A stretch of 64,000 nt of DNA from NCBI RefSeq assembly GCF_900112305.1, contig NZ_FOKT01000005.1:248001-312000 (forward strand), in the 5' to 3' direction. The stretch's first letter is position 1; every line of letters starts with the position of its first letter. The position numbers and the translations under genes were made by a program. Below the pieces are notes generated by a model. It searched no databases and was not told the origin of the DNA. It worked only from the letters and a program-made list of their open reading frames with translations. This DNA comes from Microbulbifer thermotolerans. GTDB taxonomy: Bacteria; Pseudomonadota; Gammaproteobacteria; Pseudomonadales; Cellvibrionaceae. This document shows positions 44,829-54,187 of this stretch, one piece after another.

Positions 44829-46007
44829 ATGATCATTCAGCCGAAAGTACGCGGATTTATCTGTACCAACGCCCATCCGCAGGGCTGTGCCGCCAATGTG
44901 CGCGAGCAGATCGAGTATATTCAATCTCAACCGGCCATCTCCGGTGGCCCCAAGAATGTGCTGGTGGTGGGTGCCTCCACCGGTTACGGCCTGGCCTCCC
45001 GCATCACCGCGGCTTTCGGCTGCGGGGCCAAGACGCTAGGGGTTTTCTTCGAAAAACCGCCGACGGAAAAGCGCACGGCATCCGCGGGCTACTACAATGC
45101 CGCCGCTTTCGAGCAAGAGGCACACAAGGCGGGCCTCTACGCCAAGAGTATCAATGGCGACGCCTTCTCCGATGAGGTCAAGGCTCAGGCTATAGAGATG
45201 ATTAAGGCCGATATGGGCCAGGTGGATCTGGTGATTTACAGTCTGGCTTCACCCCGCCGCAAGGACCCGAAAACCGGCGAGCTCTACAGCTCTGTGCTCA
45301 AGCCGATCGGCAAGCCCTACACGGCCAAGAACCTCAATACCGACAAGCTGGAAATCTCCGATATCACCTTGGAGCCCGCCAGTGAGGAAGAAACCGAGGC
45401 AACGGTTAAGGTCATGGGGGGCGAGGACTGGGAGTTGTGGATGAACGCTCTCAGCGAGGCCGGGGTGCTGGCGGATGGCTGCAAGACCGTCGCCTACACC
45501 TATATTGGCGAAAAGCTTACCTGGCCCATTTACGGTCACGCCACTATCGGCAAAGCAAAGGAAGATCTGGACCGCGCCGCCGGCGCCATTACCGCGAGCG
45601 GTGTTGCCGATGCCCATGTGGCCGTATTGAAGGCGCTGGTGACCCAATCCAGCTCCGCAATCCCCGTAATGCCCCTGTATATCTCTCTGGTATACAAGGT
45701 GATGAAGGAAGAGGGAACCCACGAGGGCTGTATTGAGCAGCTGTACCGCCTCTATACAGAAGGCCTCTACACCGACAGCCCGCGCCTGGATGAGGCAAAT
45801 CGATACCGCATGGACGACAGGGAGTTGCGCCCGGAAATCCAGGCTGAGATCGAGAGGCTGTGGCCGGAGGTGACGGCGGAAAACCTGTTCGAGCTGACTG
45901 ACTTCAAGGGCTACCAGGAAGACTTCCTGAAACTCTTTGGTTTCGGTATCGACGGTATTGATTACGACGCGGATATCAGCCCGATCGTCGAGGCGGATTT
46001 CCAGTAA
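44829..46007 (+). CDS. fabV: Trans-2-enoyl-ACP/CoA reductase FabV
   Basis: A 392-residue NADH-dependent enoyl-ACP reductase that completes each cycle of fatty-acid elongation. The start [20 protein letters not shown] is diagnostic for FabV, the nucleotide site is [14 protein letters not shown], and the catalytic pair Tyr-x8-Lys is in [12 protein letters not shown]. FabV is the enoyl reductase class known to resist triclosan. The open frame extends 44 codons upstream without a family match, and ATG 44829 follows a purine-rich AGAAAGG site. It is probably monocistronic. Confidence 0.96.
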   Translation: MIIQPKVRGFICTNAHPQGCAANVREQIEYIQSQPAISGGPKNVLVVGASTGYGLASRITAAFGCGAKTLGVFFEKPPTEKRTASAGYYNAAAFEQEAHKAGLYAKSINGDAFSDEVKAQAIEMIKADMGQVDLVIYSLASPRRKDPKTGELYSSVLKPIGKPYTAKNLNTDKLEISDITLEPASEEETEATVKVMGGEDWELWMNALSEAGVLADGCKTVAYTYIGEKLTWPIYGHATIGKAKEDLDRAAGAITASGVADAHVAVLKALVTQSSSAIPVMPLYISLVYKVMKEEGTHEGCIEQLYRLYTEGLYTDSPRLDEANRYRMDDRELRPEIQAEIERLWPEVTAENLFELTDFKGYQEDFLKLFGFGIDGIDYDADISPIVEADFQ

Positions 46008-46041
46008 TTGAGCCGGTAAGTCCCGAGGCCCGGCGCGCAGG

Positions 46042-46064
46042 CCCCGCGGTTACAGGCCGCGGGG
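46042..46064. terminator. GC-rich hairpin after fabV
   Basis: CCCCGCGG pairs perfectly with CCGCGGGG around a 7-base loop, about 35 bases after the fabV stop. There is no T run, so it may stabilise the transcript end or assist rho-dependent termination rather than act alone. Confidence 0.35.
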
Positions 46065-46176
46065 TGAAGCTGCGGGCGGGGCCGCTCAATGAGTATACTT
46101 TCCAGGAGCCTGCCAGCTTGCATGCGGTTCAGGGAGAGGGCCGCATTATCTATCCTTTGATATGCAGGAGCCTTCC

Positions 46177-47220
46177 ATGAAGTACCGCCGGCTGGGCCAA
46201 ACCGACCTCAAAGTCAGTCAGATTTGCCTGGGCACCATGACCTATGGTGAGCAGAACACCGAGGCCGAGGCATTTGAGCAACTGGATTACGCCCTGGATC
46301 AAGGGGTCAACTTTATAGACTGCGCCGAGATGTACCCGGTGCCTCCGCGCCCGGAGACCCAGGGGCGCACAGAGGAATACATCGGGAACTGGCTGGCGGC
46401 GCGGGGTAACCGCGACAAAGTCATACTGGCCACAAAAGTGGCCGGGCGGGGCGAAATCAATTCCGGTGTAAACCATATCCGGGGCGGTCCGCGTCTCAGC
46501 CGGGAACAGGTCCTCGAAGCTTGTGACGGCTCCCTAAAGCGCCTGCGCACCGATTACATCGACCTCTACCAGATACACTGGCCCGAGCGTCGCACAAATA
46601 TTTTCGGCCGCCGCAGTTACGAGCACAGTTGTGACTATGGCATCGCCATTGCCGAAACCCTGGATGCCTTGGAAGCGCTGATCAAGGCGGGCAAGGTGCG
46701 CCATATCGGTATCTCCAATGAGACGCCCTGGGGCATGCATCACTATCTGTGGCTGGCAGCCCACGATGGCAAGCCGCGCATTGCCTCCATACAGAACCCG
46801 TATAATCTGCTCAACCGCATTTTTGAAATCGGCTGCGCGGAAATGGCAATACGCGAGCAGTGCGGCCTGCTCGCCTACTCACCCTTGGCGTTTGGTGTCC
46901 TCTCCGGTAAATACCTGGGCCGACGTTGGCCCGAGGGCGCGCGTTTGACGCTATTTCCGCGCTTCCAGCGCTATACCAACGAGCGCGCGCTGCAGGCTAC
47001 CGAAACATATGTCAAGATAGCGCGGCAACACGGTCTGGACCCGGCCCAGATGGCTCTGGCTTTCGTTAATCAGCAGCCTTTTGTCACATCCAATATTATC
47101 GGCGCCACCACTATGGAGCAGCTGAAAAGCAACATCGCCAGTATTGACGTGCGGCTGAGTGATGATCTGCTGACGGCGATCGAGTCCGTCTATGCGATGA
47201 ACCCCAACCCCGCGCCCTGA
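46177..47220 (+). CDS. NADP(H)-dependent aldo-keto reductase (Tas-like)
   Basis: A 347-residue aldo/keto reductase of the Tas/YajO group with a TIM-barrel fold. Family blocks include FIDCAEMYPVPP (Asp and catalytic Tyr), ILATKVAG (Lys) and LYQIHWPERRTNIFG (His). The C-terminal cofactor region has NIIGATTMEQLKSNI. ATG 46177 lies 6 bases after CAGGAG; the upstream ATG 46162 overlaps that site. Substrates of this group are broad and the physiological one is unknown. It precedes the small DUF2789 gene by 80 bases. Confidence 0.92.
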   Translation: MKYRRLGQTDLKVSQICLGTMTYGEQNTEAEAFEQLDYALDQGVNFIDCAEMYPVPPRPETQGRTEEYIGNWLAARGNRDKVILATKVAGRGEINSGVNHIRGGPRLSREQVLEACDGSLKRLRTDYIDLYQIHWPERRTNIFGRRSYEHSCDYGIAIAETLDALEALIKAGKVRHIGISNETPWGMHHYLWLAAHDGKPRIASIQNPYNLLNRIFEIGCAEMAIREQCGLLAYSPLAFGVLSGKYLGRRWPEGARLTLFPRFQRYTNERALQATETYVKIARQHGLDPAQMALAFVNQQPFVTSNIIGATTMEQLKSNIASIDVRLSDDLLTAIESVYAMNPNPAP

Positions 47221-47300
47221 CAGTGGTGACAGGTGGAGGGTATGGCTGTAATGATATTTATTGCCGCCCAAGGCGGCCCGTTCAAATCCAGGGAGTGAAT

Positions 47301-47534
47301 ATGGAAACCACTGGCTATCACAATCTAAAGGATCTTTTCGCTCAATTGGGCATGGACTCCGAGGACGCTGCCATTGAGGCTTTCCTGGAGCGCCACCGGT
47401 TGCGCGACCAGGAGCAGCTTTCCGATGCGCATTTCTGGTCGGAAGAGCAGCGACGCTTCCTGAAGGAGGCGATACTTGCTGATGCCGATTGGTGTGAGGC
47501 GGTGGACGAACTGGACACCCGCTTGCGCCGCTGA
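47301..47534 (+). CDS. DUF2789 family small protein
   Basis: A 77-residue acidic, helical protein of the DUF2789 family, recognised from METTGYHNLKDLFAQLGM and the middle stretch HFWSEEQRRFLKEAI. No function is known. A GGGAG site stands just before ATG 47301; the frame is open further upstream but without family similarity. It may be cotranscribed with the aldo-keto reductase. Confidence 0.88.
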   Translation: METTGYHNLKDLFAQLGMDSEDAAIEAFLERHRLRDQEQLSDAHFWSEEQRRFLKEAILADADWCEAVDELDTRLRR

Positions 47535-47694
47535 ACGGCTGTTGACACCTACTCGTTGAGTCGCCCCGGTTCAAGCTTGCCTCAGATCCGGGGGTAGCGC
47601 TGCTCTGCCCGCCTATCCATAACAAGCCCCCTGCCGCTATAATGCGCCGCTTTCGACCTGCGGCGGACAGCCGCGCTCCAGAATAATCGTTCCG

Positions 47695-48660
47695 ATGGAA
47701 AAACCCCGATTCCGCGCGGCGTTGCTGTATCCGCGCTACTGGCCCACTTGGCTATTGTTCGGCTTCTGGTTCCTCGTCGCCCAGTTACCCTACCGCTGGC
47801 AACTCGGGCTGGGGCGGGTGCTGGGGCGGCTGATGCTGCGCCTTGCCCCCGCACGCCGCACTATCGCCGAACGCAACCTGGCGCTCTGTTTGCCCGAATT
47901 GTCCGCCGCTGAGCGGGCGGACTTGTTGCGGCGCAACTTCGAGTCCAACGGTATTGCCCTGATGGAAACCGGTATGGCCTGGTTCCGCTCATCCAGGTGG
48001 CTGCGCAAGCGTTTCACTATCGAGGGATTGGAATATCTGCGCGAGCCCCAGTCCCGCGGCCAGGGAGTGGTGCTGATGGCGATGCATTTCACCACGCTGG
48101 AATTGGGTGCTGCGTTTATGGCCATGTGCCATAAAGTGGACGGTATGTACCGACCGCACAAGAACCCGGTCTACGATTATATGCAGCGCAAGGGGCGCGA
48201 GCGCCACGGAGAGGATTCCGAGGTCTATCAGCGCAAGGATGTACGCGGCATGCTGCGCGCGCTCAAACGCGGTCGCGCGGTATGGTACGCGCCGGATCAG
48301 GATTACGGTATTAAACAAGGCGTTTTCGCACCGCTGTTCGGGATTCCCGCAGCAACGGTGACGGGGACTTCGCGCTTTGCCCGTGTCGGCCGCGCCCTGG
48401 TGGTGCCCTATACGACCACACGGGTCGATGACGGCTGCGGGTACCGGGTCAAAATCTACCCGCCGATCGAGGAAATCCCCTCCGGCGACGAACTGAAGGA
48501 TGCAATTCTGGTCAATCAGTTTGTCGAGGCGCGTATCCGGGAGAACCCGACGCAGTACATGTGGGTGCACCGGCGCTTCAAAACCCGCCCGGAGGGCGAG
48601 CCGAATGTTTATGAGGGTGTCCGCAAGAAGAAAAAAAAGCGCAGAAAGAATCGCCGCTGA
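47695..48660 (+). CDS. Lipid A late acyltransferase (LpxL/HtrB-type)
   Basis: A 321-residue inner-membrane acyltransferase that adds a secondary acyl chain, usually laurate or palmitoleate, to lipid A precursor on the cytoplasmic side. It has an N-terminal membrane helix (LLFGFWFLVAQLPY), the catalytic H-x4-E motif in MAMHFTTLELG and the substrate block YRPHKNPVYDYMQR. LpxL and LpxP cannot be told apart from this sequence. The C-terminus ends in a run of lysines and arginines. The TonB- and outer-membrane-rich genome context fits. Confidence 0.93.
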   Translation: MEKPRFRAALLYPRYWPTWLLFGFWFLVAQLPYRWQLGLGRVLGRLMLRLAPARRTIAERNLALCLPELSAAERADLLRRNFESNGIALMETGMAWFRSSRWLRKRFTIEGLEYLREPQSRGQGVVLMAMHFTTLELGAAFMAMCHKVDGMYRPHKNPVYDYMQRKGRERHGEDSEVYQRKDVRGMLRALKRGRAVWYAPDQDYGIKQGVFAPLFGIPAATVTGTSRFARVGRALVVPYTTTRVDDGCGYRVKIYPPIEEIPSGDELKDAILVNQFVEARIRENPTQYMWVHRRFKTRPEGEPNVYEGVRKKKKKRRKNRR

Positions 48661-48845
48661 CAGGGGGCTTTACCCCATCGGCGACGCTGATCGCGGGGCG
48701 CGAATTGCCCCGCTCGAGCCAATTGAAGGGCGCTAGTGGCCGGGTGGCGAGGGCTGGTATCCACGGGGCGCCCTCAGTAACATACCGGTGTCATTTTTGG
48801 GCAGCCATCTCCCTAGGGGATGGGGATGTGAAATAAGGAGTTAGG

Positions 48846-49721
48846 ATGTTTTCCGGCAGTATGGTGGCGTTGGCTACCCCAATGTATGCAGACGGCAGCC
48901 TGGACTGGGACAGCCTGCACAACTTGGTGGAATGGCATATTGAACAGGGCACCCGAGCCCTGGTTGCCGTGGGTACCACGGGAGAATCCGCGACCCTCGA
49001 TGTGGGCGAGCACATAGAGGTGATCCGGCGCGTGGTGGATCAGGTGGCGGGACGCATCCCGGTAATTGCCGGCACCGGCGCCAACTCTACATCCGAAGCC
49101 ATTGAACTCACGGAGGCGGCCGCCAAGTGCGGTGCCGATGCGTGCCTGCTGGTCACCCCCTACTACAACAAGCCCACGCAGGAGGGGCTTTTCCAACACT
49201 ACAAAGCCATCGCCAAGGCGGTATCCATACCGCAAATTCTCTACAACGTGCCCGGACGCACCGCAGTGGATCTGCTGCCGGACACGGTCAGGCGCCTGGC
49301 GCCGATTGCCAATATCGTCGGCGTCAAGGAGGCGACCGGTGACCTCGAGCGGGCCCGCGAGCTACTGGATACACTGCCGATGAAATTTGCCGTCTATTCG
49401 GGGGACGATGCGACCGCGATGGAGCTGATGTTGATGGGCGGCCACGGCAATATCAGTGTTACCGCCAATGTTGCACCGGCGGCGGTGGCGCAGATGTGCG
49501 AGGCGGCAATGGCTGGCGACGCCGATACGGCCCGCGCCATCGATCAGCGTATCCGCATACTGCACGAAGTGCTGTTTTTGGAGTCCAACCCGATACCCGT
49601 GAAATGGGCGCTGCGGGAAATGGGACGAATCGATGGCGGTATCCGCCTGCCGCTTACCAGCCTCTCCCCGGAGCACCACGCGACAGTGCGCGAGGCGCTG
49701 CGCAGCGCGGGTGTTCTCTAG
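48846..49721 (+). CDS. dapA: 4-hydroxy-tetrahydrodipicolinate synthase DapA
   Basis: A 291-residue TIM-barrel enzyme that condenses pyruvate with aspartate semialdehyde, the first step to lysine and diaminopimelate. Active-site residues are visible: Thr pair in [11 protein letters not shown], Tyr in [10 protein letters not shown] and the Schiff-base Lys in VGVKEATGD. An AAGGAG site precedes the ATG. It leads a dapA-bamC-MBL operon, an order common in gammaproteobacteria. It competes with the ectoine pathway for the same precursor. Confidence 0.97.
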   Translation: MFSGSMVALATPMYADGSLDWDSLHNLVEWHIEQGTRALVAVGTTGESATLDVGEHIEVIRRVVDQVAGRIPVIAGTGANSTSEAIELTEAAAKCGADACLLVTPYYNKPTQEGLFQHYKAIAKAVSIPQILYNVPGRTAVDLLPDTVRRLAPIANIVGVKEATGDLERARELLDTLPMKFAVYSGDDATAMELMLMGGHGNISVTANVAPAAVAQMCEAAMAGDADTARAIDQRIRILHEVLFLESNPIPVKWALREMGRIDGGIRLPLTSLSPEHHATVREALRSAGVL

Positions 49722-49755
49722 CCCGCGACACACAAAATCAGTTAGGAAACAGATA

Positions 49756-50931
49756 ATGACAAGATTGACCGCCGGAGCCGTTCTCTGTATCGCCGGTTTC
49801 GCACTGACTGGCTGTGGCCTGTTCGGCAGCGAAGGGTATTTCCGCGACCGCAGTGACGACTATCAGCGCGCCGCCAGCCTGCCGCCGCTCCAACTGCCCG
49901 AGGGGGTCACAGCCAAACACCAGGAAGAGCTGTACGAGATACCACACATCGCCAGTGCCGAGCCCCTGCAGGGTGAATTCGAGGTGCCGCGTCCGCAACC
50001 CCTGTCATCCAATGTCGGCCTGGACCGGGTCAAGATACAGAAACTCGGTAACCGGCGCTGGGTACTGGTCTCGCTGCCACCTGCCGAGGTCTGGCCACAA
50101 TTGCACTATTTCCTGCGCTCATCCGGCCTGCAACTTGAAGTGTCCGATGCCAGTGCCGGTATTCTGGAGACGGCCTGGCTGCAGTTCGAGAACAGTCCAG
50201 ATACCAAGGACAAATACCGCTTGCAGGTGGAGTCCGGGGTACAGCCAGATACCACCGAGGTTCATGTACGCCACCTGTCGGTGCCTGCCGATGCTCCGGT
50301 TGGAGGCAGTGTCAACTGGCCTGAGCGCTCCACCAGTCCCGAGCGCGAAGGTTGGATGATCGATGAAATGTCTACCGCGCTGGCGACTGAGTCCACCGGT
50401 GCGGCCGCTTCCCTGGTGGCCCAGGCCATCGGTGGCACCACCGTCAAGGTTCAGCTCCAGGAGCCCGCCGGGCGCGAACCCTATATTTCCATGAACCTGG
50501 CCATGGACCGCGCCTGGGCGACTGTGGCCCACGCCCTCAGCTCCGGCGCCTACCGCTTGCACCAGGAGGACGCCGCCGTCGGTATCTTCTACGTTACCTA
50601 CGACGAGGACCGCGAATTGTCCGATGAGGATGAAGGCGGCTGGTTTTCCTGGGGCAGCAAGGGCGAGGACAAACAGGCTGAAGCCGCAGAACAGGTGAGC
50701 CTGCAGCAGGTGCTGGCCAATATCGATCCGAACAGCGATGCCGAACCCGCACTGTTCGAGGGAATTGAAGGCCTCGGTGGCGCGCCGGCCGCCGAGTACC
50801 CCGGGTATCTTGTCGTGCTGCGGGGCGCTAATGAACAGATAGAAGTCCGGGTCCGCAATACCCGGGGGCAGCAGCTGTCCCGCGCCAAGGCGGCACAGCT
50901 GCTGATGGCCATCCGCCAGAACCTGATTTAA
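49756..50931 (+). CDS. bamC: Outer membrane assembly lipoprotein BamC
   Basis: A 391-residue lipoprotein of the BAM complex, which inserts beta-barrel proteins into the outer membrane. The lipobox is LTGC near residue 20, followed by GYFRDRSDDYQRA, typical of the BamC N-terminus that covers BamD. Two helix-grip domains follow, and LDRVKIQKLGNRRWVLVSL is recognisable. It follows dapA by 34 bases and its TAA overlaps the ATG of the MBL-fold gene. An ATG in the same frame at 49633 lies inside dapA and is not used. Confidence 0.93.
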   Translation: MTRLTAGAVLCIAGFALTGCGLFGSEGYFRDRSDDYQRAASLPPLQLPEGVTAKHQEELYEIPHIASAEPLQGEFEVPRPQPLSSNVGLDRVKIQKLGNRRWVLVSLPPAEVWPQLHYFLRSSGLQLEVSDASAGILETAWLQFENSPDTKDKYRLQVESGVQPDTTEVHVRHLSVPADAPVGGSVNWPERSTSPEREGWMIDEMSTALATESTGAAASLVAQAIGGTTVKVQLQEPAGREPYISMNLAMDRAWATVAHALSSGAYRLHQEDAAVGIFYVTYDEDRELSDEDEGGWFSWGSKGEDKQAEAAEQVSLQQVLANIDPNSDAEPALFEGIEGLGGAPAAEYPGYLVVLRGANEQIEVRVRNTRGQQLSRAKAAQLLMAIRQNLI

Positions 50932-51701
50932 TGAGCCTGCGTTTCGCTTCACTGGGAAGCGGCAGCAAGGGCAACGGCACCCTGGTCGCCAGTGGCGGCC
51001 ACTGTCTGCTGGTGGACTGCGGCTTTACCATCAAGGAAACCGAGCGGCGCATGGCGCGGCTCGGGGTTTCTCCCGCGGACCTGTCCGCAATACTGGTGAC
51101 CCACGAGCACAGCGATCATCTGTCCGGTGTGGCGCCGCTGGCGCGCAAGTATAAGTTACCCGTCTATTTGACCCCAGGAACCCTGCGTGCCCGCGATATC
51201 GGGGTGTTGCCCGAAGTACATTTGATTGAGGGCCACCAGCCGTTTGCCGTGGCAGATATCCAGGTCACTCCCGTGGCCGTTCCCCACGATGCCCGCGAGG
51301 CGGCGCAGTTTGTCTTCCGCTGCCGCGGCAGCAGTCTCGGGCTGTTGACGGACCTCGGCACTGTGACACCTCACGTCGAATCGCACTTTGGCGCCTGTGA
51401 TGCCCTGGTGCTGGAAGCCAATCACGATCCCCGGATGTTGGCTCAAGGTCCCTATCCTCCATCTCTGAAGCGGCGTGTGGGCGGCGCCTATGGCCACCTG
51501 AGCAACCAACAGGCCGCCGGATTTCTTGAGCGCGTCGGCGCTGAGCAGCTGCAGTATCTGGTGGTGGCACATATCAGTGAAAAGAACAACACCTTGGAGC
51601 TGGCCCGAGAAGCCTTGGCCGAGGCTGCCGATAGCGTTGCCAACTGTCTCTTTGCTTGCCAGCAAAGGGGATTTGACTGGCTGCAGGTAGAACCGGACTG
51701 A
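50931..51701 (+). CDS. MBL-fold metallo-hydrolase (YycJ/WalJ-like)
   Basis: A 256-residue cytoplasmic metallo-beta-lactamase-fold protein. The start LRFASLGSGSKGNGTLV and metal motif THEHSDH are clear, and the later stretch ALVLEANHDPRML is characteristic of the YycJ/WalJ exonuclease-like group. Its function in proteobacteria is unsettled; a role in DNA repair or cell-wall metabolism has been proposed for relatives. The start codon shares one base with the bamC stop, so translation is coupled and the three-gene operon ends here. Confidence 0.92.
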   Translation: MSLRFASLGSGSKGNGTLVASGGHCLLVDCGFTIKETERRMARLGVSPADLSAILVTHEHSDHLSGVAPLARKYKLPVYLTPGTLRARDIGVLPEVHLIEGHQPFAVADIQVTPVAVPHDAREAAQFVFRCRGSSLGLLTDLGTVTPHVESHFGACDALVLEANHDPRMLAQGPYPPSLKRRVGGAYGHLSNQQAAGFLERVGAEQLQYLVVAHISEKNNTLELAREALAEAADSVANCLFACQQRGFDWLQVEPD

Positions 51702-51786
51702 CCGGCGGCGTGGCCACCCCCTTTAATGCCCATCCGCTGCGCTTTATTACCGAAGGCCCGGTCTGGGCAACAGAAAGGAGCCCACA

Positions 51787-52614
51787 ATGGAAACTCTATT
51801 GATCTACCTGATCGTTGGCGCCGTTGCCGGTACTATTGCCGGGCTTTTCGGCGTCGGCGGCGGTTTGATCATCGTGCCGGCACTGGTGCTCGTCTATACC
51901 GCCCTGGGAATCCCTGCTGAAATTCTCACTCATATGGCGGTGGCGACTTCACTGGCCACCATTGTTATCACCTCCCTCAGCTCCATTCGAACCCATCACC
52001 TCAAAGGCGCGGTGGACTGGCGTGTCTTTCTATCCATGACCCCGGGTATTCTCCTTGGCTCCTGGTTGGGCGGGGTGACTGCTCACTTGCTTCCAGGGGC
52101 TTGGCTTCAGCTGCTGATCGGCATTTTCGCGCTGGTGATTGCCGTCAGAATGTGGCGCGCTGGGCGGCGCCCCGCGACGCTGTTGGCAGATGGTGAAAAA
52201 CTGCCGGGAGGCCCATTTCTGGCCGGTGTCGGCGGCGTGATCGGCTGGGCGTCCGCAATATTTGGTATTGGCGGCGGCTCCCTGACCGTGCCGTTCCTGA
52301 CCCGCTGCCGTGTGCAGATGCAACGCGCTGTAGCCACTTCCGCCGCCTGTGGATTACCCATTGCTGTGGCCGGTGCCATCAGCTTTGCCGTACAGGGCTG
52401 GGGAGAGCCGCAACTGCCGGCCTGGAGCAGTGGCTATATCTACTGGCCCGCTTTTTTCGGCATAGTCGTTGCCAGCACTCCCTTTGCCCGCATTGGCGCT
52501 AATCTGGCGCACAGGATGTCGCCGCAACTGTTGAAGAACTGCTTCGCGGGGCTCTTGTGTGTGATTGGGGCTCGGTTTATTTGGTTGAATGCGGGCTTGG
52601 TACTCGGACATTGA
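51787..52614 (+). CDS. TSUP-family (TauE/SafE) sulfite exporter-like permease
   Basis: A 275-residue membrane protein with eight predicted helices in two repeats. Each repeat has the TSUP glycine-rich motif: GLFGVGGGLIIVPAL in the first and FGIGGGSLTVPFLTR in the second. Members export sulfite, sulfoacetate or other small organic anions, and the substrate here is unknown. A GAAAGGAG site precedes the ATG. It may be a single gene; a palindromic repeat follows about 145 bases downstream. Confidence 0.92.
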   Translation: METLLIYLIVGAVAGTIAGLFGVGGGLIIVPALVLVYTALGIPAEILTHMAVATSLATIVITSLSSIRTHHLKGAVDWRVFLSMTPGILLGSWLGGVTAHLLPGAWLQLLIGIFALVIAVRMWRAGRRPATLLADGEKLPGGPFLAGVGGVIGWASAIFGIGGGSLTVPFLTRCRVQMQRAVATSAACGLPIAVAGAISFAVQGWGEPQLPAWSSGYIYWPAFFGIVVASTPFARIGANLAHRMSPQLLKNCFAGLLCVIGARFIWLNAGLVLGH

Positions 52615-52758
52615 TCTTGTCGTCGATGGCGATGGAAAGAGGTGTGCCCGCGGTCAGGGATGGACTTGCCATTGGGGCAGGTCAGCGCCGATGAGGCCTT
52701 CTATTGCTCGTTTTCCATCATCGACTTCGGACCCGTCTTCAGCACCCTATATCGTTAG

Positions 52759-52971
52759 GGAACCTCTGATTAAGTCACTTTCTGGTGGCAGAGGCGCTTC
52801 GGGGGCGGATGTGAAGCTCAGGTGATAGGACGTACATTTCGAAACCGTCGGATACAGGGATGTATCCGTCGGAGCTACAGGGAAGTACTCGTGCGTTTTC
52901 GAAATGTACGTCCTATTGCCTGAGCGCCCCGGAAGCTACCAAAGTGTCCACGCGAATTAATCAGAGGTTCC
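52759..52971 (-). repeat. Palindromic MITE-like element, copy 6 (reverse orientation)
   Basis: A 213-base copy flanked by TTAG on both sides (52755-52758 and 52972-52975). Terminal repeats are largely intact, with one change in the left copy. The hairpin arms are perfectly complementary and carry their own core ACGTACA. It is reversed relative to copy 7 at 54188, so the two bracket the repressor gene as an inverted pair. Confidence 0.94.
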
Positions 52972-53004
52972 TTAGTTTGATTCAAGTGTCTGCAAAGGGT
53001 AGCG

Positions 53005-53694
53005 CTAGAGATCAATTTCCACTTTTTTAGCCACACCGATAATACGGCAGTTATCGCTAATAGGAATTGGGGTATAGGCGGGATTCAAGGATTTTAAGTA
53101 TTTGTTAGGGCCGTCGATGATCAGCTTCTTGAGCGTGGCTTCCACGGCATCGGCCAACTTGGCGACAACGATGGAGCCGTTACTATAGGAAGCGTCCGGG
53201 TCCACAATTACCACTGAGCCTTCAGGGATAGACAGGCCCGTCAGTGAGGTCATCGAGTCGCCCTGGACACACAACGCGAATGCGTGCGGGCCCACACGGG
53301 CGGTAGTGTCACGCCATTTCTCGGCATCGCCTAGCTGGAAGGTATCGGCGATCTCTTCCCATTCTCCCGCTTGGACCCAATTGATCACCGGCACTGAAGT
53401 CGAGAGGCGAGGCCTGGATTCCAGGCTGTTATTGAATTCTTCCATTACTTGCCAGGTGTGATGCGCCGAGGGATGGAATGGACGCATATTCCCTTTGCCG
53501 AGGCTGAGCCATTCAGGGTTCAAGTCAAGAGCTCGGCAAGCGCGAATCAGACTGGCATGCGAAAGCCCTTTTGATATGCCTAGTTCGACTTGGCTAATCG
53601 CAGACTTTGTCACCCCCATATGTTGGGCTAGTTGCTGCTGGGTCAGCTTCGCCTCTTTTCTCGCCAGTCTCAGGCGCTCACCAATCGTTTTCAT
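53005..53694 (-). CDS. LexA/CI-like repressor (XRE helix-turn-helix plus S24 peptidase)
   Basis: A 229-residue self-cleaving repressor. The N-terminal XRE domain (about 5-60) has TQQQLAQHMGVTKSAISQVE. The C-terminal S24 domain (about 105-225) keeps the cleavage site Ala109-Gly110 in WVQAGEW, Ser147 in QGDSMTS and a catalytic lysine at 189 or 190 in EATLKKL, so RecA-stimulated autocleavage is likely. ATG 53694 gives the family start; the open frame extends far upstream with no similarity. Two operator-like palindromes lie just upstream. No phage genes are nearby, so what it represses, apart from itself, is unknown. Confidence 0.92.
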   Translation of the reverse strand: MKTIGERLRLARKEAKLTQQQLAQHMGVTKSAISQVELGISKGLSHASLIRACRALDLNPEWLSLGKGNMRPFHPSAHHTWQVMEEFNNSLESRPRLSTSVPVINWVQAGEWEEIADTFQLGDAEKWRDTTARVGPHAFALCVQGDSMTSLTGLSIPEGSVVIVDPDASYSNGSIVVAKLADAVEATLKKLIIDGPNKYLKSLNPAYTPIPISDNCRIIGVAKKVEIDL

Positions 53695-53710
53695 GTTTAG
53701 GAATCTAAAC
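53695..53710. promoter_or_regulatory. Operator 1 of the CI-like repressor
   Basis: GTTTAGGAATCTAAAC, a palindrome with 6-base arms, touches the repressor start codon directly. It shares the arms GTTTAG-N4-CTAAAC with the second site, which points to autorepression. Confidence 0.75.
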
Positions 53711-53742
53711 TCTTTGGGGTAAACAATGCTTGATTTAAAGAG

Positions 53743-53758
53743 GTTTAGATTGCTAAAC
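53743..53758. promoter_or_regulatory. Operator 2 of the CI-like repressor
   Basis: GTTTAGATTGCTAAAC has the same 6-base arms as operator 1, with a start-to-start distance of 48 bases. The promoter of the repressor gene probably lies between or over the two sites. Confidence 0.75.
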
Positions 53759-54183
53759 TCTCTGCATGGGGTTTTTAGCGAAACATCATTAAAAAAGAAC
53801 TCTTGGATAGTCGTATGGAGCTCGCACCTCCTTTGTAAAGTCGCAAGAGAGCACTTTGCAGCCGCCTGACTTTGCTGTCGCCTGATAGTGGTTCGTAAAA
53901 CTGCGTAGGCATGTTTTGTAATACCAGGCGTGCGCGAAATCCTTCCAGACAAGGGGGCCTGGGCTGTATGGAAAGGGGTACGCGGAGTCTGAGAAGGTTT
54001 TGGCAACAGGGGCTATGCCGGAAGAGTCATTTATCAATTCTAGTAGGGCGAGTTGGGATCGTCCGGGCCTATCCATGAATACACAATGCGGGTGCTAGAT
54101 AAGCGGTACAAGCGCGTGCATTAGACACATATCTTCTCACAGGGTGATTAATGATGGCGCGCCAGTATGGGCGCCTCACTTTT
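53759..54183. other. Non-coding stretch upstream of the orphan repressor
   Basis: In a temperate phage a cro-like gene would start here on the plus strand. The first plus-strand ATG frames near 53765 and 53815 stop after about 8 codons. A minus-strand frame of 95 codons (53789-54076) has no ribosome site or recognisable product. I see no other gene, repeat or RNA. Confidence 0.4.
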
Positions 54184-54187
54184 TTAG

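Noticed and set aside
53789..54076. 95-codon minus-strand frame upstream of the repressor as a possible phage gene
   Set aside because: No ribosome site, odd composition, no recognisable motif.
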